Below are positions 9,348 to 17,844 of a stretch of DNA of 64,000 nt, one piece after another. A program made the translations under genes and the position numbers. How positions within the stretch are numbered: position 1 is the first letter of the stretch; each line of letters starts with the position of its first letter. The notes beneath the pieces are model-generated. The model did no database searches. It was given only the letters and a program-made list of their open reading frames with translations, and was not told the origin of the DNA. This DNA comes from Sinorhizobium fredii USDA 257 (lineage in GTDB: Bacteria; Pseudomonadota; Alphaproteobacteria; Rhizobiales; Rhizobiaceae), in contig NC_018000.1 of NCBI RefSeq assembly GCF_000265205.3, forward strand, positions 2,232,001-2,296,000. Reading direction: 5' to 3'.

Positions 9348-9375
9348 AGGGGCCGGCCTGATCCGGCCGGCCCCT
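9348..9375 (-). terminator. Strong hairpin downstream of mctP
   Basis: A perfect 11-base inverted repeat (AGGGGCCGGCC, 6-base loop, GGCCGGCCCCT) starts 5 bases after the mctP stop codon. There is no long T-run, so it may end transcription or protect the mRNA 3' end. Confidence 0.6.
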
Positions 9376-9380
9376 TGAAC

Positions 9381-10889
9381 TTAGCTGCGCGATTCGGCCT
9401 CGGCGACATGGAGATCATCGTCGGCGGTTTCTTTCGCCGGCACGATGAGGTTGACGGCCACCGCCACGGTGACGTTGAGCGCCAGCGCCAGCAGCCCGGT
9501 ATAGACCGAGACGGTCACGCCGTCGAAGGCCAGCGCGTGCAGCGGCTTTAGCCCATCCGACCAGACGAGAGCCGACCCGCCGATGAAGCCGGCGGCCCAG
9601 CCGGCAAGCAGTGCCGGAGCGCGGAACCAGCTCGTATAGAGGCCGAAGACGAGGGCCGGCAGCGTCTGCAGGATCCACAGGCCGCCGAGCAGCTGCAGGT
9701 CGAGCGCGAACTGGGTCGGCAGCAGCAGGATGGCGACAAGCGCCCCCACCTTGACCAGCATCGAGGTGATCTTGGCGACCTGTGCCTCGCCGGCGGGGGT
9801 GACATCCGGATTGACCCAGACCTTCCAGAAGTTGCGGGTGAAGAGGTTCGCTGCGCCGATGCTCATGACGGCCGCCGGGACGAGCGCGCCGATGGCGATC
9901 GCCGAGAAGGCAAAGCCTGCGAACCAGCCCGGGAACAGCGTCTTGAACAGCGTCGGGACGACGTCGTTGTTGCTCTGAAGCTGAAGCCCGGCGGCGTGGC
10001 CCATATAGCCGAGCAGGGCGAGCAGGCCGAGGAGCAGCGTATAGGCGGGCAACAGCACCGCATTCTTGCGGATCGTGTTTGCGCCCGACGAAGCGAAGAT
10101 GCCGGTCAGCGTGTGCGGATACATGAAGGCGGCGAGCGCCGAGCCGAGTGCGAGCGTCACATAGGGAACGAGCTGCGTCGGATCGAGCAGGATGCCGCCC
10201 TTGCCCTTCGCCTCGAAGGCCGCGTCGGCTGCCGAAAAGACGGCGCTATAGCCGCCGAGCTTGGAGGGCACGACGATGATCGCCGCAAGCACCACGATAT
10301 AGATCATGATGTCCTTGACGAAGGCGATGAGCGCCGGTGCCCTGAGGCCAGACGAATAAGTGTAGAGGGCAAGCACCAGGAAGGCGAGGATGATCGGCAT
10401 TTCGCCTGTAAGCCCCAGCGCCTTGATCGCCACCTCCATGCCGATGAGCTGCAGGGCGATATAAGGCATCGTCGCGATCACGCCGGTGGACGCGACGGCA
10501 AGCTCCAGAGCGCGCGAGCCGTAGGTGCCGCGCACCACGTCACCGGCCGTCACGTAGCCGCGCTCCTTCGCCGCCTTCCACAGGAGCGGCATGACGGCAA
10601 ACACCAGCGGATAGACGATGATCGTGTAGGGCAGCGCGAAGAAGCCGTAAGCCCCAATCGCATAGACCAGCGCCGGCACGGCGATGACCGTATAGGCGGT
10701 GTAGAAGTCGCCGCCGACGAGGAACCAGGTGATCCAGGTGCCGAACTTGCGGCCGCCGAGGCCCCATTCGTCGAGGTGATCGAGCGATTCGGCCCGGCGC
10801 CAGCGCGAAGCGAAGAAGCCCATGGCCGTGACGAGCACGAAGAAGAAGATGAAGACGGCGAGCGCCGACATGTCGATGTTAGCTTTCAT
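9381..10889 (-). CDS. mctP: Monocarboxylate permease, sodium:solute symporter family (MctP-like)
   Basis: A 502-residue integral membrane transporter of the SSS family with about 13 hydrophobic segments, including the conserved GGRKFGTWITWFLVGGDFYTAYTVI early segment. R. leguminosarum MctP imports alanine, lactate, pyruvate and other monocarboxylates. The assignment rests on family, length and the adjacent mctS/mctR-like genes. The ATG overlaps the 3' end of a small DUF3311 gene by 11 bases, and a GGAG site precedes it. A perfect hairpin lies just after the stop codon. Confidence 0.87.
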   Translation of the reverse strand: MKANIDMSALAVFIFFFVLVTAMGFFASRWRRAESLDHLDEWGLGGRKFGTWITWFLVGGDFYTAYTVIAVPALVYAIGAYGFFALPYTIIVYPLVFAVMPLLWKAAKERGYVTAGDVVRGTYGSRALELAVASTGVIATMPYIALQLIGMEVAIKALGLTGEMPIILAFLVLALYTYSSGLRAPALIAFVKDIMIYIVVLAAIIVVPSKLGGYSAVFSAADAAFEAKGKGGILLDPTQLVPYVTLALGSALAAFMYPHTLTGIFASSGANTIRKNAVLLPAYTLLLGLLALLGYMGHAAGLQLQSNNDVVPTLFKTLFPGWFAGFAFSAIAIGALVPAAVMSIGAANLFTRNFWKVWVNPDVTPAGEAQVAKITSMLVKVGALVAILLLPTQFALDLQLLGGLWILQTLPALVFGLYTSWFRAPALLAGWAAGFIGGSALVWSDGLKPLHALAFDGVTVSVYTGLLALALNVTVAVAVNLIVPAKETADDDLHVAEAESRS

Positions 10890-11055
10890 GACGCACGCTC
10901 CTGTAGACGAAATAGGTGATGAGCGACGTCAGCGGCACCCAGGCAAGCTGATACCAGTAGAAGAAGGGAAAACCGAAGAGCTTCGGCTCCTCGAAATTAT
11001 AAAAGGGGACCCATAGCAGCCCGATATAGGGCGCCAGCAGCAATAGACGTATCAC
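10879..11055 (-). CDS. DUF3311 small membrane protein
   Basis: A 58-residue protein with two hydrophobic segments (LLLLAPYIGLLWVPFYN and FFYWYQLAWVPLTSLITYFV), typical of DUF3311 proteins that sit directly before SSS permease genes and resemble the small subunits of such transporters. The GTG at 11055 is chosen because a GGAGG site lies 5 bases upstream and the family begins there; an in-frame ATG 90 bases further upstream would add an unconserved tail. It overlaps mctP by 11 bases, so the two are probably translated together. Exact function unknown. Confidence 0.8.
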   Translation of the reverse strand: MIRLLLLAPYIGLLWVPFYNFEEPKLFGFPFFYWYQLAWVPLTSLITYFVYRSVRHES

Positions 11056-11233
11056 GTTATCCTCCCGCGATGTCTGGACTAAGCGGGATGAGGAAAAGTG
11101 TGTGCGGTTTCCCGCCCGCCTCCCGCTCGAGCTATCGATGGCCACGTGATCCTCGGCACGTGTCCATCTCGCATAGCGCCAAACGCCGCGCCGCGGCCTC
11201 CCTACTTTCGCTCCGGCGCCCCCCTACTTTCGC

Positions 11234-11929
11234 TCATCCCTCTCGCTGGAACTGTTGCCGGCGCGACAGCACGATCACCTTCGCACCGATTTTCACCCGC
11301 TCATAAAGATCGATGACGTCGTCATTCGTCATGCGAAAACACCCCGAAGAGGAGGATTGGCCGACGCTTTGCGGCTCGTTCGAGCCGTGGATGCGGTAGA
11401 GCGTATTGCCGAGATAGATGGCGCGCGCGCCAAGCGGATTGTCGACGCCGCCTGCCATGTAGGCCGGAAGCTCCGGCCGCCTGGCGCGCATGTCGGCGGG
11501 CGGCCGCCACTCCGGCCAGGCGCGTTTGCCGCTCACCATTTCGGTTCCGTGCCAGCCATAGCCTTCGCGCCCGACGCCGACACTGTAGCGCAGCGCCTTG
11601 CCGCCAGGAACGATGTAGTAAAGGGCGTAGCGGCTCGTATCGATGATGATCGTTCCTGGCGGCTCCTGGGTGCGGTATTCCACCAAATGCCTCGGCACGA
11701 ACGCCCCCGCCTGCGGAGAGACCAACGCTCCCCGCTCGTGGCGCGGCGGGTAGGCCGGCGGCGACATCAGGAACTCGATATAGCCGCTGTCGATCCAGAC
11801 CCGCTTGTTCTTCTTGTCGAGGATCGGCGGCCAAGGCTGGTCCGCGGTCGCATGCGCGCCCGACGGCGTCAGAAGGAGGAGAAGAAGCAGCAGCCTCAGA
11901 GGCTGCATCCTCGGCGGCAAATCCGACAT
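11234..11929 (-). CDS. L,D-transpeptidase (YkuD domain), last gene of T3SS operon
   Basis: A 231-residue exported protein: signal peptide with a run of leucines (about residues 8-27, cleavage after AHA), then a YkuD catalytic domain with the HGSN histidine and the catalytic cysteine in SSSSGCFRM. The segment ALYYIVPGGKALRYSVGVGREGYGW is the usual start of the fold. Such enzymes make 3-3 peptidoglycan cross-links or attach lipoproteins to peptidoglycan in the periplasm. GAGGAG precedes the ATG. The gene starts 28 bases after sctU on the same strand, so it is probably co-transcribed with the secretion system. No lytic transglycosylase is seen in the cluster, so this enzyme may do the wall remodelling; that is an inference. 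Confidence 0.85.
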   Translation of the reverse strand: MSDLPPRMQPLRLLLLLLLLTPSGAHATADQPWPPILDKKNKRVWIDSGYIEFLMSPPAYPPRHERGALVSPQAGAFVPRHLVEYRTQEPPGTIIIDTSRYALYYIVPGGKALRYSVGVGREGYGWHGTEMVSGKRAWPEWRPPADMRARRPELPAYMAGGVDNPLGARAIYLGNTLYRIHGSNEPQSVGQSSSSGCFRMTNDDVIDLYERVKIGAKVIVLSRRQQFQREG

Positions 11930-11957
11930 GTGAAGTCTCCTCGGACGTTGCGGGCGT

Positions 11958-12995
11958 TCAAATCAGACCATTGGCGACCAGGGCATTCGCCACCTCCTGG
12001 AAGAGCCGGTCCGGAACGGGCGCCCCGACGGGTGTCTTGCCAAGCTCGGCGGCGAGCTCCGCGTCGGCCATGAACGGTATTCCCTGGCTTCTCGCCTGCG
12101 CTCTCATCGAGAACGCCGCTGCACCGACGGCACGACAGACGACGATCGGCACGGGCGTTTCGCCGCGGACATAGCGAATGCCAATCGACACCGACCGCTC
12201 CTCGCCGATCAGCAGCACGGCGCTCGTAAGTCCGGTCCTCGTCGTTCCGAAGAGACGCGCCAGCTTGCGGCGCTCCTGCCGGATCAGCGGATCGCCTTCC
12301 GTATCCTTGTGTTCGCGCTTGCTCTCCGACCGGGTCATGCGCATTTCGCGCATGAACAGCCAGCGCTGCAGGAAGACATCGACCACGCCCATGACGACAA
12401 AAGCGGCAATCGCGATTGACGTGATGGTCTTCAGCATGGAGAGCGACGTCGCATGCAGACAGGCAAAGCCGCAGGTCGGCGACTGGAACAGAGCTCCAAG
12501 CCCCGCATGGAAGACGACGGCAAAGGCGATGGAGAGCGCAACGATCTTGAACAGGGCCTTGCCGAAATCGACGACGCTCTTCAGCGAGGCCATCCGCTTC
12601 AGCCCCGATGCCGGATTGATGCGGTTGAAATCCGGCTCGATCGGTCTGGCCGAGAAGACGAAGCCCTTGGTGATCGCGACATTGGTGGCGAGAATGGCGA
12701 TGATCGTGATGCCGAGGATGGGCAGCACCGTCGTCCAAAGCGCATCGGCGGCGATCGTGCTCAGCCGGTACCAGACATCGGCGAAGGGGCGGGCGTGGAT
12801 CTGAGCCGCCTCGTCCAGGAGCCGGTCGATCTTCACCTCAAGATTCGGCGCGATATAGAACAGGAACAAGGTGGAGAACAGGACGACGATGCCAGAGACC
12901 ATGTCCGGGCTGTGCAGCACCTGGCCTTTGCGGCGCGCGTCCCGGATCTTCTTGTCGGAAGCGGGAAGCGTCTTCTCCTCGCTTGTTTCGCTCAT
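11958..12995 (-). CDS. sctU: T3SS export apparatus switch protein SctU (YscU/RhcU/FlhB family) lacking NPTH
   Basis: A 345-residue inner-membrane export-gate protein with four hydrophobic segments in the first 200 residues and a cytoplasmic domain containing KREHKDTEGDP and GIRYVRGETPVP, both family hallmarks. In other SctU/FlhB proteins the cytoplasmic domain cleaves itself at N-P-T-H, 7 residues before the GIRY-type segment. Here that position (residues 265-268, bases 12192-12203) reads E-E-R-S. The frame is intact on both sides, so this is substitution rather than a frameshift. The start codon overlaps the stop of the TPR lipoprotein gene (ATGA). Family assignment is secure; whether it can switch substrates in the usual way is doubtful. 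Confidence 0.92.
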   Translation of the reverse strand: MSETSEEKTLPASDKKIRDARRKGQVLHSPDMVSGIVVLFSTLFLFYIAPNLEVKIDRLLDEAAQIHARPFADVWYRLSTIAADALWTTVLPILGITIIAILATNVAITKGFVFSARPIEPDFNRINPASGLKRMASLKSVVDFGKALFKIVALSIAFAVVFHAGLGALFQSPTCGFACLHATSLSMLKTITSIAIAAFVVMGVVDVFLQRWLFMREMRMTRSESKREHKDTEGDPLIRQERRKLARLFGTTRTGLTSAVLLIGEERSVSIGIRYVRGETPVPIVVCRAVGAAAFSMRAQARSQGIPFMADAELAAELGKTPVGAPVPDRLFQEVANALVANGLI

Positions 12996-13846
12996 GTGAC
13001 GTCATCATCCCTGGACGACGCCAGCAGACCGATTTCCTGTGCACGGTTGGCGACGTCCGGGATGGAGCGCAATTTTGCCGCCTTCGCGAGGATCTGGCTT
13101 TTCTGCCTCGCCGACATCTCGGGCACGGCGACGGATCGCGCCTTTTCCGTTTCGCCGGCCATGGTTAGAACGATCAGGTAGTTGACGAAATGCCGCCGTT
13201 CGGCGAGCGGCGAGCCCACGACGGTCGTCATATGCGTTACCGCCTGCGTCAGGTTGTTCGAGAGCGCTTCGGCAAGCGCCAGATTTGTCGTCGTGTCGAG
13301 GTTGGACGGCTGCAGCGCCAGGGCCCTCGAAAATGCGCCCTCCGCCGCTCCGCCGTTGCCGCTGAAGACGAGCGCCGTTCCCAGTCGGTTATACGCCACC
13401 ACCGAATTCAGCGCCTCGGCGGCCGGTGCCAGGCTTCGTGCCGCCGACTCCGCCTCTCCCTTCTGCAACTGAGCGGTTCCGAGCCCAAGCAGCGCGTCGG
13501 CGTCCTTGGGATCGATCTCGAGGGCGGCGCGGAAGGCTTGCTCGGCCCCCTCGACGTCACCCGCCTTGAGGCGCGCATTGCCGAGCCGGACGCGCATCGA
13601 CGCATCGTTCGGCGCATTGGCAGCGGCGCGCTCGTAGAGCGCCAATGCCGTTTCGCTTTCGCCCTTCGCCTCGATGCTCTGGGCGATGCTCAGCAGCTTC
13701 ATCTGGGCGCCCGCCTGCTTGTCCTTCTCCTTGTCGGCAGGAACCGTGGTGCAGGCAGATAGCACCAGGAGCGCAGCAACGGCCCCGATCCCCCGCCCCA
13801 TGCTAGGCCGGCAACGGCCCGGATTCAGAAACCAACACGCCTTCAT
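12992..13846 (-). CDS. TPR-repeat lipoprotein, TadD-like, within T3SS operon
   Basis: A 284-residue protein with a lipoprotein signal (VAALLVLSAC, lipid-bearing cysteine about residue 32) followed by about five tetratricopeptide repeats (for example ALALYERAAANAPNDASMRVRLGNARLKAG as two helices). This is the architecture of TadD, the outer-membrane-associated pilotin-like lipoprotein of Tad pili. It sits in one operon with a CpaC/RcpA-type secretin and a CpaD-like lipoprotein, with 4-base overlaps to both neighbours. Probable role: assembly or stabilisation of the secretin ring in the outer membrane for the T3SS. It could instead be a generic TPR lipoprotein; TPR proteins are hard to assign by eye. 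Confidence 0.72.
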   Translation of the reverse strand: MKACWFLNPGRCRPSMGRGIGAVAALLVLSACTTVPADKEKDKQAGAQMKLLSIAQSIEAKGESETALALYERAAANAPNDASMRVRLGNARLKAGDVEGAEQAFRAALEIDPKDADALLGLGTAQLQKGEAESAARSLAPAAEALNSVVAYNRLGTALVFSGNGGAAEGAFSRALALQPSNLDTTTNLALAEALSNNLTQAVTHMTTVVGSPLAERRHFVNYLIVLTMAGETEKARSVAVPEMSARQKSQILAKAAKLRSIPDVANRAQEIGLLASSRDDDVT

Positions 13847-14247
13847 TCTACCCCCGTTTCATTCGCCGCGTTGCGGTGGCTACCGCCGACGTCCCCGTAT
13901 CGATCGATGTAGTTTTTCGCTGCGCGCGCCACGGGCGCGGCCATCGCCGGGCCCATTTCGCGACCCTTGAGCAGATGCCGCTGATCCGCAGCCATGAGCT
14001 GTAGATTGAGGTTGTTGGCGCAGCCGGACGGCAGGTAAAGCGGCTGGTCGGCGGTATCCGGCGTGATGCATGCATCGGGCACCAGCGTCTGGGTCGCGGT
14101 CGTGTCGTAGCCCTTGCGAACGAGCCCGCCCTTCGCCGGCGGGGCACCGTGCATCGAGAGATAGCTGTAATTGGGGGAATAGGGTTGCGGATGCGAACCG
14201 CTGCAGCCCGCCGAGGCGAGCAGGCCGGCCATCAACGCCGCCCGCAT
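13843..14247 (-). CDS. Short CpaD-like lipoprotein within T3SS operon
   Basis: A 134-residue protein with signal MRAALMAGLLASAGC and a lipobox cysteine at residue 15. The C-terminal half, from LPSGCANNLNLQL to AAKNYIDRYGD, matches the end of CpaD proteins of Tad pili, where an N-GCA-NL segment and a following PRAM/REMGP-type segment are conserved. The usual CpaD is over 200 residues, so this is a shortened form. The ATG at 14247 is preferred because GGGAG lies 8 bases before it and it begins a clean signal peptide; upstream ATGs lack a site. It follows the secretin gene, overlapping its 3' part by no more than a few codons if an upstream start is used. Family assignment is from pattern only. 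Confidence 0.62.
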   Translation of the reverse strand: MRAALMAGLLASAGCSGSHPQPYSPNYSYLSMHGAPPAKGGLVRKGYDTTATQTLVPDACITPDTADQPLYLPSGCANNLNLQLMAADQRHLLKGREMGPAMAAPVARAAKNYIDRYGDVGGSHRNAANETGVE

Positions 14248-14269
14248 CTTCGCCACTCCCGAAGGAATT

Positions 14270-15613
14270 TCATTCAACATAGAAGCCGTATCCATTGTTG
14301 ACCGCCGGCTTCGCCTTCTTGCGCGGCGAGGTAATCACACCGGAGGGGCTGTCCAGCGGCGTTTTCATGTTTCGCTCGGAGGTGGGTGACACGAGGTATG
14401 GGGTGATCAGGATGACGAGTTCCGTCTCATTGCGCTGGAACCGCTTGGACTTGAACAATTCACCGAGGATCGGCACGTCGCCGACGACGGGCGTCTTGTT
14501 CAGCGTCTGCGATTCCTGCCGTTGGAACAGGCCGGCGATCGCAAAGGTCTGGCCGCTGCCGACCTCGACGGTCGTGTCCGCACGGCGGATGCGCAGCGAC
14601 GGCACCACCAATCCGGCGATCGAGACGACGCTGTCCTGCGAAACGCTGCTGACCTCGGGACGAACCTGCAGGGCGATTCGGTTGTTCGGCAGCAGCGTCG
14701 GGGTGAATTGCAGCGACACGCCGAATTGCTTGTATTCGATGCCGATCTGACCGTCGCCAGCCGGCACCGGCACCGGTAGCTCGCCGCCCGCCAGGAAACT
14801 TGCGGTCTGGCCGGTGACGGCGGTGATGTTGGGCTCCGCCAGGATGGTCAGGATGCCGTTTGCCTGCAGCGCGTCGAGCAGCACATTCACGTTCACATTA
14901 TCGCCCCGTGCACCGATGGCGATCCCCGTATCGTCTTCATTGCTGGCGCCGCCGGTCCGAACGATGCCGAAGGAGAAGGATCCGCTGTTGACGAAAACGC
15001 TCCAATCGATGCCGAAGCGCGTCAATTCGTTGCGGGCGACTTCGGCAAAGCGGACGCGGATATTGACCTGGTTCGGTCCGGCAATCGTCGTGTTGTTGAG
15101 CGCCGGCTTGTCGGGTGTCGAATAGCTCTGCAGGACACTTTCCATGTCCATCGCCTCGCCGACATTGCGGGTCTGGCCGGTGCCGACATATTGCCCACCG
15201 AAGAGGCTGATATCGACCCTGGTCGTCGGCTGCAGCGCCAGGGCCGACTGTTCCGCGGCTCTCGGATTGCCGCTGACGCGCACCTGCACGGTGCCGCGCG
15301 TCATCTGATCGGCGCTGAGCGCGATCAGATTGGTATCGCCGGTCTTCGTCGCGTAGATGTAGACGACGCCGGGCGAGACGACGCGCACGTCGGCGATTGC
15401 CGTGTCGGCGAGAAACACCGACTCGACCGGTTCGTCGAAGCGAAGAATCGTGCCCTCGCCAACGGTGAGTTCCAGAACCTGGCCGTTTATGGCGTCGACC
15501 TTAACCTGCGCACTCGCCGATCGCAGTGCACAGTGGACCGCAAGTGCGGCCAGCAAGATAAACAGAAAGAGTTTCCCCGCCTGGACAAAGCGAAGGCTTC
15601 GCAAAACTAGCAT
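14270..15613 (-). CDS. Tad/CpaC-type secretin within T3SS operon
   Basis: A 447-residue outer-membrane secretin with signal peptide (about residues 12-35). Residues about 37-105 are the pilus-formation N domain typical of CpaC/RcpA (GQVLELTVGEGTILRFDEPV and VYIYATKTGDTNLIAL). An N1-like region follows (NIRVRFAEVARNELTRFGIDW), then the secretin domain with ILAEPNITAVTGQTASFLAGGELPVPVP, PEVSSVSQ and the end FKSKRFQRNETELVILITPYLV. It forms the ring through which needle and substrates would leave. This plan is that of Tad pilus secretins, not of canonical SctC/RhcC2. GGGAGTGGA precedes the ATG; the gene lies 80 bases after sctV on the same strand. Confidence 0.85.
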   Translation of the reverse strand: MLVLRSLRFVQAGKLFLFILLAALAVHCALRSASAQVKVDAINGQVLELTVGEGTILRFDEPVESVFLADTAIADVRVVSPGVVYIYATKTGDTNLIALSADQMTRGTVQVRVSGNPRAAEQSALALQPTTRVDISLFGGQYVGTGQTRNVGEAMDMESVLQSYSTPDKPALNNTTIAGPNQVNIRVRFAEVARNELTRFGIDWSVFVNSGSFSFGIVRTGGASNEDDTGIAIGARGDNVNVNVLLDALQANGILTILAEPNITAVTGQTASFLAGGELPVPVPAGDGQIGIEYKQFGVSLQFTPTLLPNNRIALQVRPEVSSVSQDSVVSIAGLVVPSLRIRRADTTVEVGSGQTFAIAGLFQRQESQTLNKTPVVGDVPILGELFKSKRFQRNETELVILITPYLVSPTSERNMKTPLDSPSGVITSPRKKAKPAVNNGYGFYVE

Positions 15614-15693
15614 TCCACTCCCTATTCGTTCCCCTCACCCCGCGCCCCCGCGCAAGCGAGACATGGATCTTCTCGATGTCGATTTCTGAAAGC

Positions 15694-17844
15694 TCATCCG
15701 CGACCGGCACCTCCAAGCTCCGGCGTTCCGGCGACCGGAAGCGCGATATAGCCGAGGCATTGGACGCTGAACTCCGCAGAGATTTCCTGATAGGACAGAA
15801 CCGCCATAGGGACGTCGTGGCGCATCAGGAGGTTTCGGATGTGCCGACGAATGTCCATTGAGGTCAGGATCGCGGTGCGCGACTGCGCATCGGCCTTCTC
15901 GCGCCGCCTCTTGAGCTCCTCGAGGATCGGTGCCGCCAGACGCTCCGGCACAGTGCCGGCCGGACCGCTATTCTTCTCGATCGCCGCTCGCACTTCGTCT
16001 TCGAACGGCCGCGTCAACAGATAGGCCGAAACGATCCGGTTGCTGTCGGCAAGACGAAAACAGATCTGCCGCCCGAGGCTCGCCCGCACATTGTCGGTGA
16101 GCGCCTGCAGGTTCTGGACTTGCGCTGCACGTTCGGCGATCGTCTGCAGAATGATGCGCATATTGGTGATCGGCACGTCTTCCTCGATCAGCCTGCGGAG
16201 CACGTCGGCAAGCCTCTGCACCGACACGACCTCCAGAACCTCCTTGATCAGATCGCCATAGGTCTCTTCCAGCCGGCCGAGCAGCGCACGCGTTTCCTGC
16301 GCGTCGATGAAGTCCGGCGCATAGCGGCGCAGGACGCGCTCGACGAGCGTCATCACCACGTCTGCCGGCTCGCAATAGCCGACATCGGCAGCGTCGAGAG
16401 CTGCCGCATGCGATCGTTCGATCCAGACGAGCTTCAGCCCCAGGAGGTCCGGCTGCGTCACATAGGGAATCGACATGATGTCGAGATCGACGGTTTCGTC
16501 CCAGACCATGAGGTGGTCGAGCAGGAGCGCACCCTCGACGACGGGAACGCCCTCGAAGTCGATGCGAAACTCGACCGGCGCGAGTCGCGCGGCGGTGTGC
16601 AGGCCGATCGCCGGAACGCGAATGCCGAGATCCTCAAGGATCGCTTCGGCGAGGCCCTCCGCCCGCTCGGTGAACGATGGCTGAGGCAGACACCCGGCAA
16701 GTTCCTCCCCCATCGTCACAGTAATCCTTTGCGGCATTCCAGCGGGCGTGCCCGGAGCCCCGGGCAGGTTGCCCGCTATGTGATCGACGACACGTCCACC
16801 GGGGGACACGGAGCGGTCCGCTTCGCGTCGGGTCGGAGCAGTCCGTGCAACCTCTTCGGCAGCCTGGCGTCTGCGGGCGGCGTAGGCGAGCAGGCCGGCC
16901 ACGCCGGCAAGCGCCCAGAAGACGATGAGCGGAAAACCCGGAACCAGCCCGAAACCGAAAAGGATCGCCGCCGCCAGCGCCAGCGCACGCTCGCTCGCAC
17001 CGAGCTGCCCGAGGATTTCGGAGCTGAGGTCCTGCGGGCCGCGGCCGGACGGCACGCGCGTCACCACCGCCCCTGCCGCCACCGCCATCATCAGCGCCGG
17101 TATCTGCGAAATGAGGCCGTCGCCGACCGTCAGCAGCGAATAAGTGTGCGCCGCTTCGCCGACCGAAAGGCCGCGTTGCAAGGATCCGATCGTCAGGCCG
17201 CCGATGAGGTTGATCGCAATGATGATCAATCCCGCCACCGCGTCGCCCTTGACGAATTTCATCGCGCCGTCCATGGCGCCGTAGAACTGGCTCTCGCGTT
17301 CGAGGTCGTCGCGCCGGCGCCGCGCCTCCTGCTGGTCGATGTCGCCGCTGCGGGCCTCGTTGTCGATGCTCATCTGCTTGCCCGGCATCGCGTCGAGCGC
17401 GAAGCGGGCCCCGACCTCGGCGACGCGCTCGGCGCCTTTGGTGATCACCACGAATTGGGCGATGGTGATGATCAGGAAGACGATGAGCCCGACGAGCACG
17501 TCACCACCGACGACGAAGGAGCCGAAGGCAGCGACGATCTGTCCGGCATCCGCGTCAGTCAGGATCAGCCGCGTCGTGGTGATCGCCAGGGCCAGCCGGA
17601 AGAGCGTACCGAGCAGGATGATCGAGGGCAACGAGGAGAATTGCGCCGGGCTTGAAATATAGAGCGCGCCGACGAGAATGAGCAGGCTGTAGAAGAAATT
17701 GAAGCCGATCAGCACGTCGACGAGAAAAGTCGGCATCGGGATGATCATCATGGTGATTGCCAGCATCACCACGGCTGCAACGACGATGTCCGACCGCCGG
17801 GATGCCGCCCTGGCGAACTGGTTGACCGCGGCGATCGCGCTCAT
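15694..17844 (-). CDS. sctV: T3SS export gate protein SctV (RhcV/FlhA family)
   Basis: A 716-residue protein: about eight membrane segments in the first 320 residues, the FHIPEP family signature region (RSGDIDQQEARRRRDDLERESQFYG), and a large cytoplasmic domain (from about residue 360) that forms the nonameric substrate-docking ring. The ATG at 17844 is chosen because it overlaps the stop of the preceding gene (ATGA) and the membrane region begins soon after; a more upstream ATG would run 23 residues into the neighbour. It supplies the proton-driven export gate with SctR, S, T and U. Confidence 0.95.
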   Translation of the reverse strand: MSAIAAVNQFARAASRRSDIVVAAVVMLAITMMIIPMPTFLVDVLIGFNFFYSLLILVGALYISSPAQFSSLPSIILLGTLFRLALAITTTRLILTDADAGQIVAAFGSFVVGGDVLVGLIVFLIITIAQFVVITKGAERVAEVGARFALDAMPGKQMSIDNEARSGDIDQQEARRRRDDLERESQFYGAMDGAMKFVKGDAVAGLIIIAINLIGGLTIGSLQRGLSVGEAAHTYSLLTVGDGLISQIPALMMAVAAGAVVTRVPSGRGPQDLSSEILGQLGASERALALAAAILFGFGLVPGFPLIVFWALAGVAGLLAYAARRRQAAEEVARTAPTRREADRSVSPGGRVVDHIAGNLPGAPGTPAGMPQRITVTMGEELAGCLPQPSFTERAEGLAEAILEDLGIRVPAIGLHTAARLAPVEFRIDFEGVPVVEGALLLDHLMVWDETVDLDIMSIPYVTQPDLLGLKLVWIERSHAAALDAADVGYCEPADVVMTLVERVLRRYAPDFIDAQETRALLGRLEETYGDLIKEVLEVVSVQRLADVLRRLIEEDVPITNMRIILQTIAERAAQVQNLQALTDNVRASLGRQICFRLADSNRIVSAYLLTRPFEDEVRAAIEKNSGPAGTVPERLAAPILEELKRRREKADAQSRTAILTSMDIRRHIRNLLMRHDVPMAVLSYQEISAEFSVQCLGYIALPVAGTPELGGAGRG

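Noticed and set aside
11201..11235. Direct repeat CCTACTTTCGCTC, twice, 22 bases apart, before the DUF3311-mctP genes
   Set aside because: Could be an MctR site, but two copies of a 13-base sequence in one place give no independent support.
12120..12260. A frameshift as explanation for the missing NPTH motif in sctU
   Set aside because: The frame is continuous with good family matches directly before (KREHKDTEGDP) and after (GIRYVRGETP) the site; the other frames do not encode NPTH.
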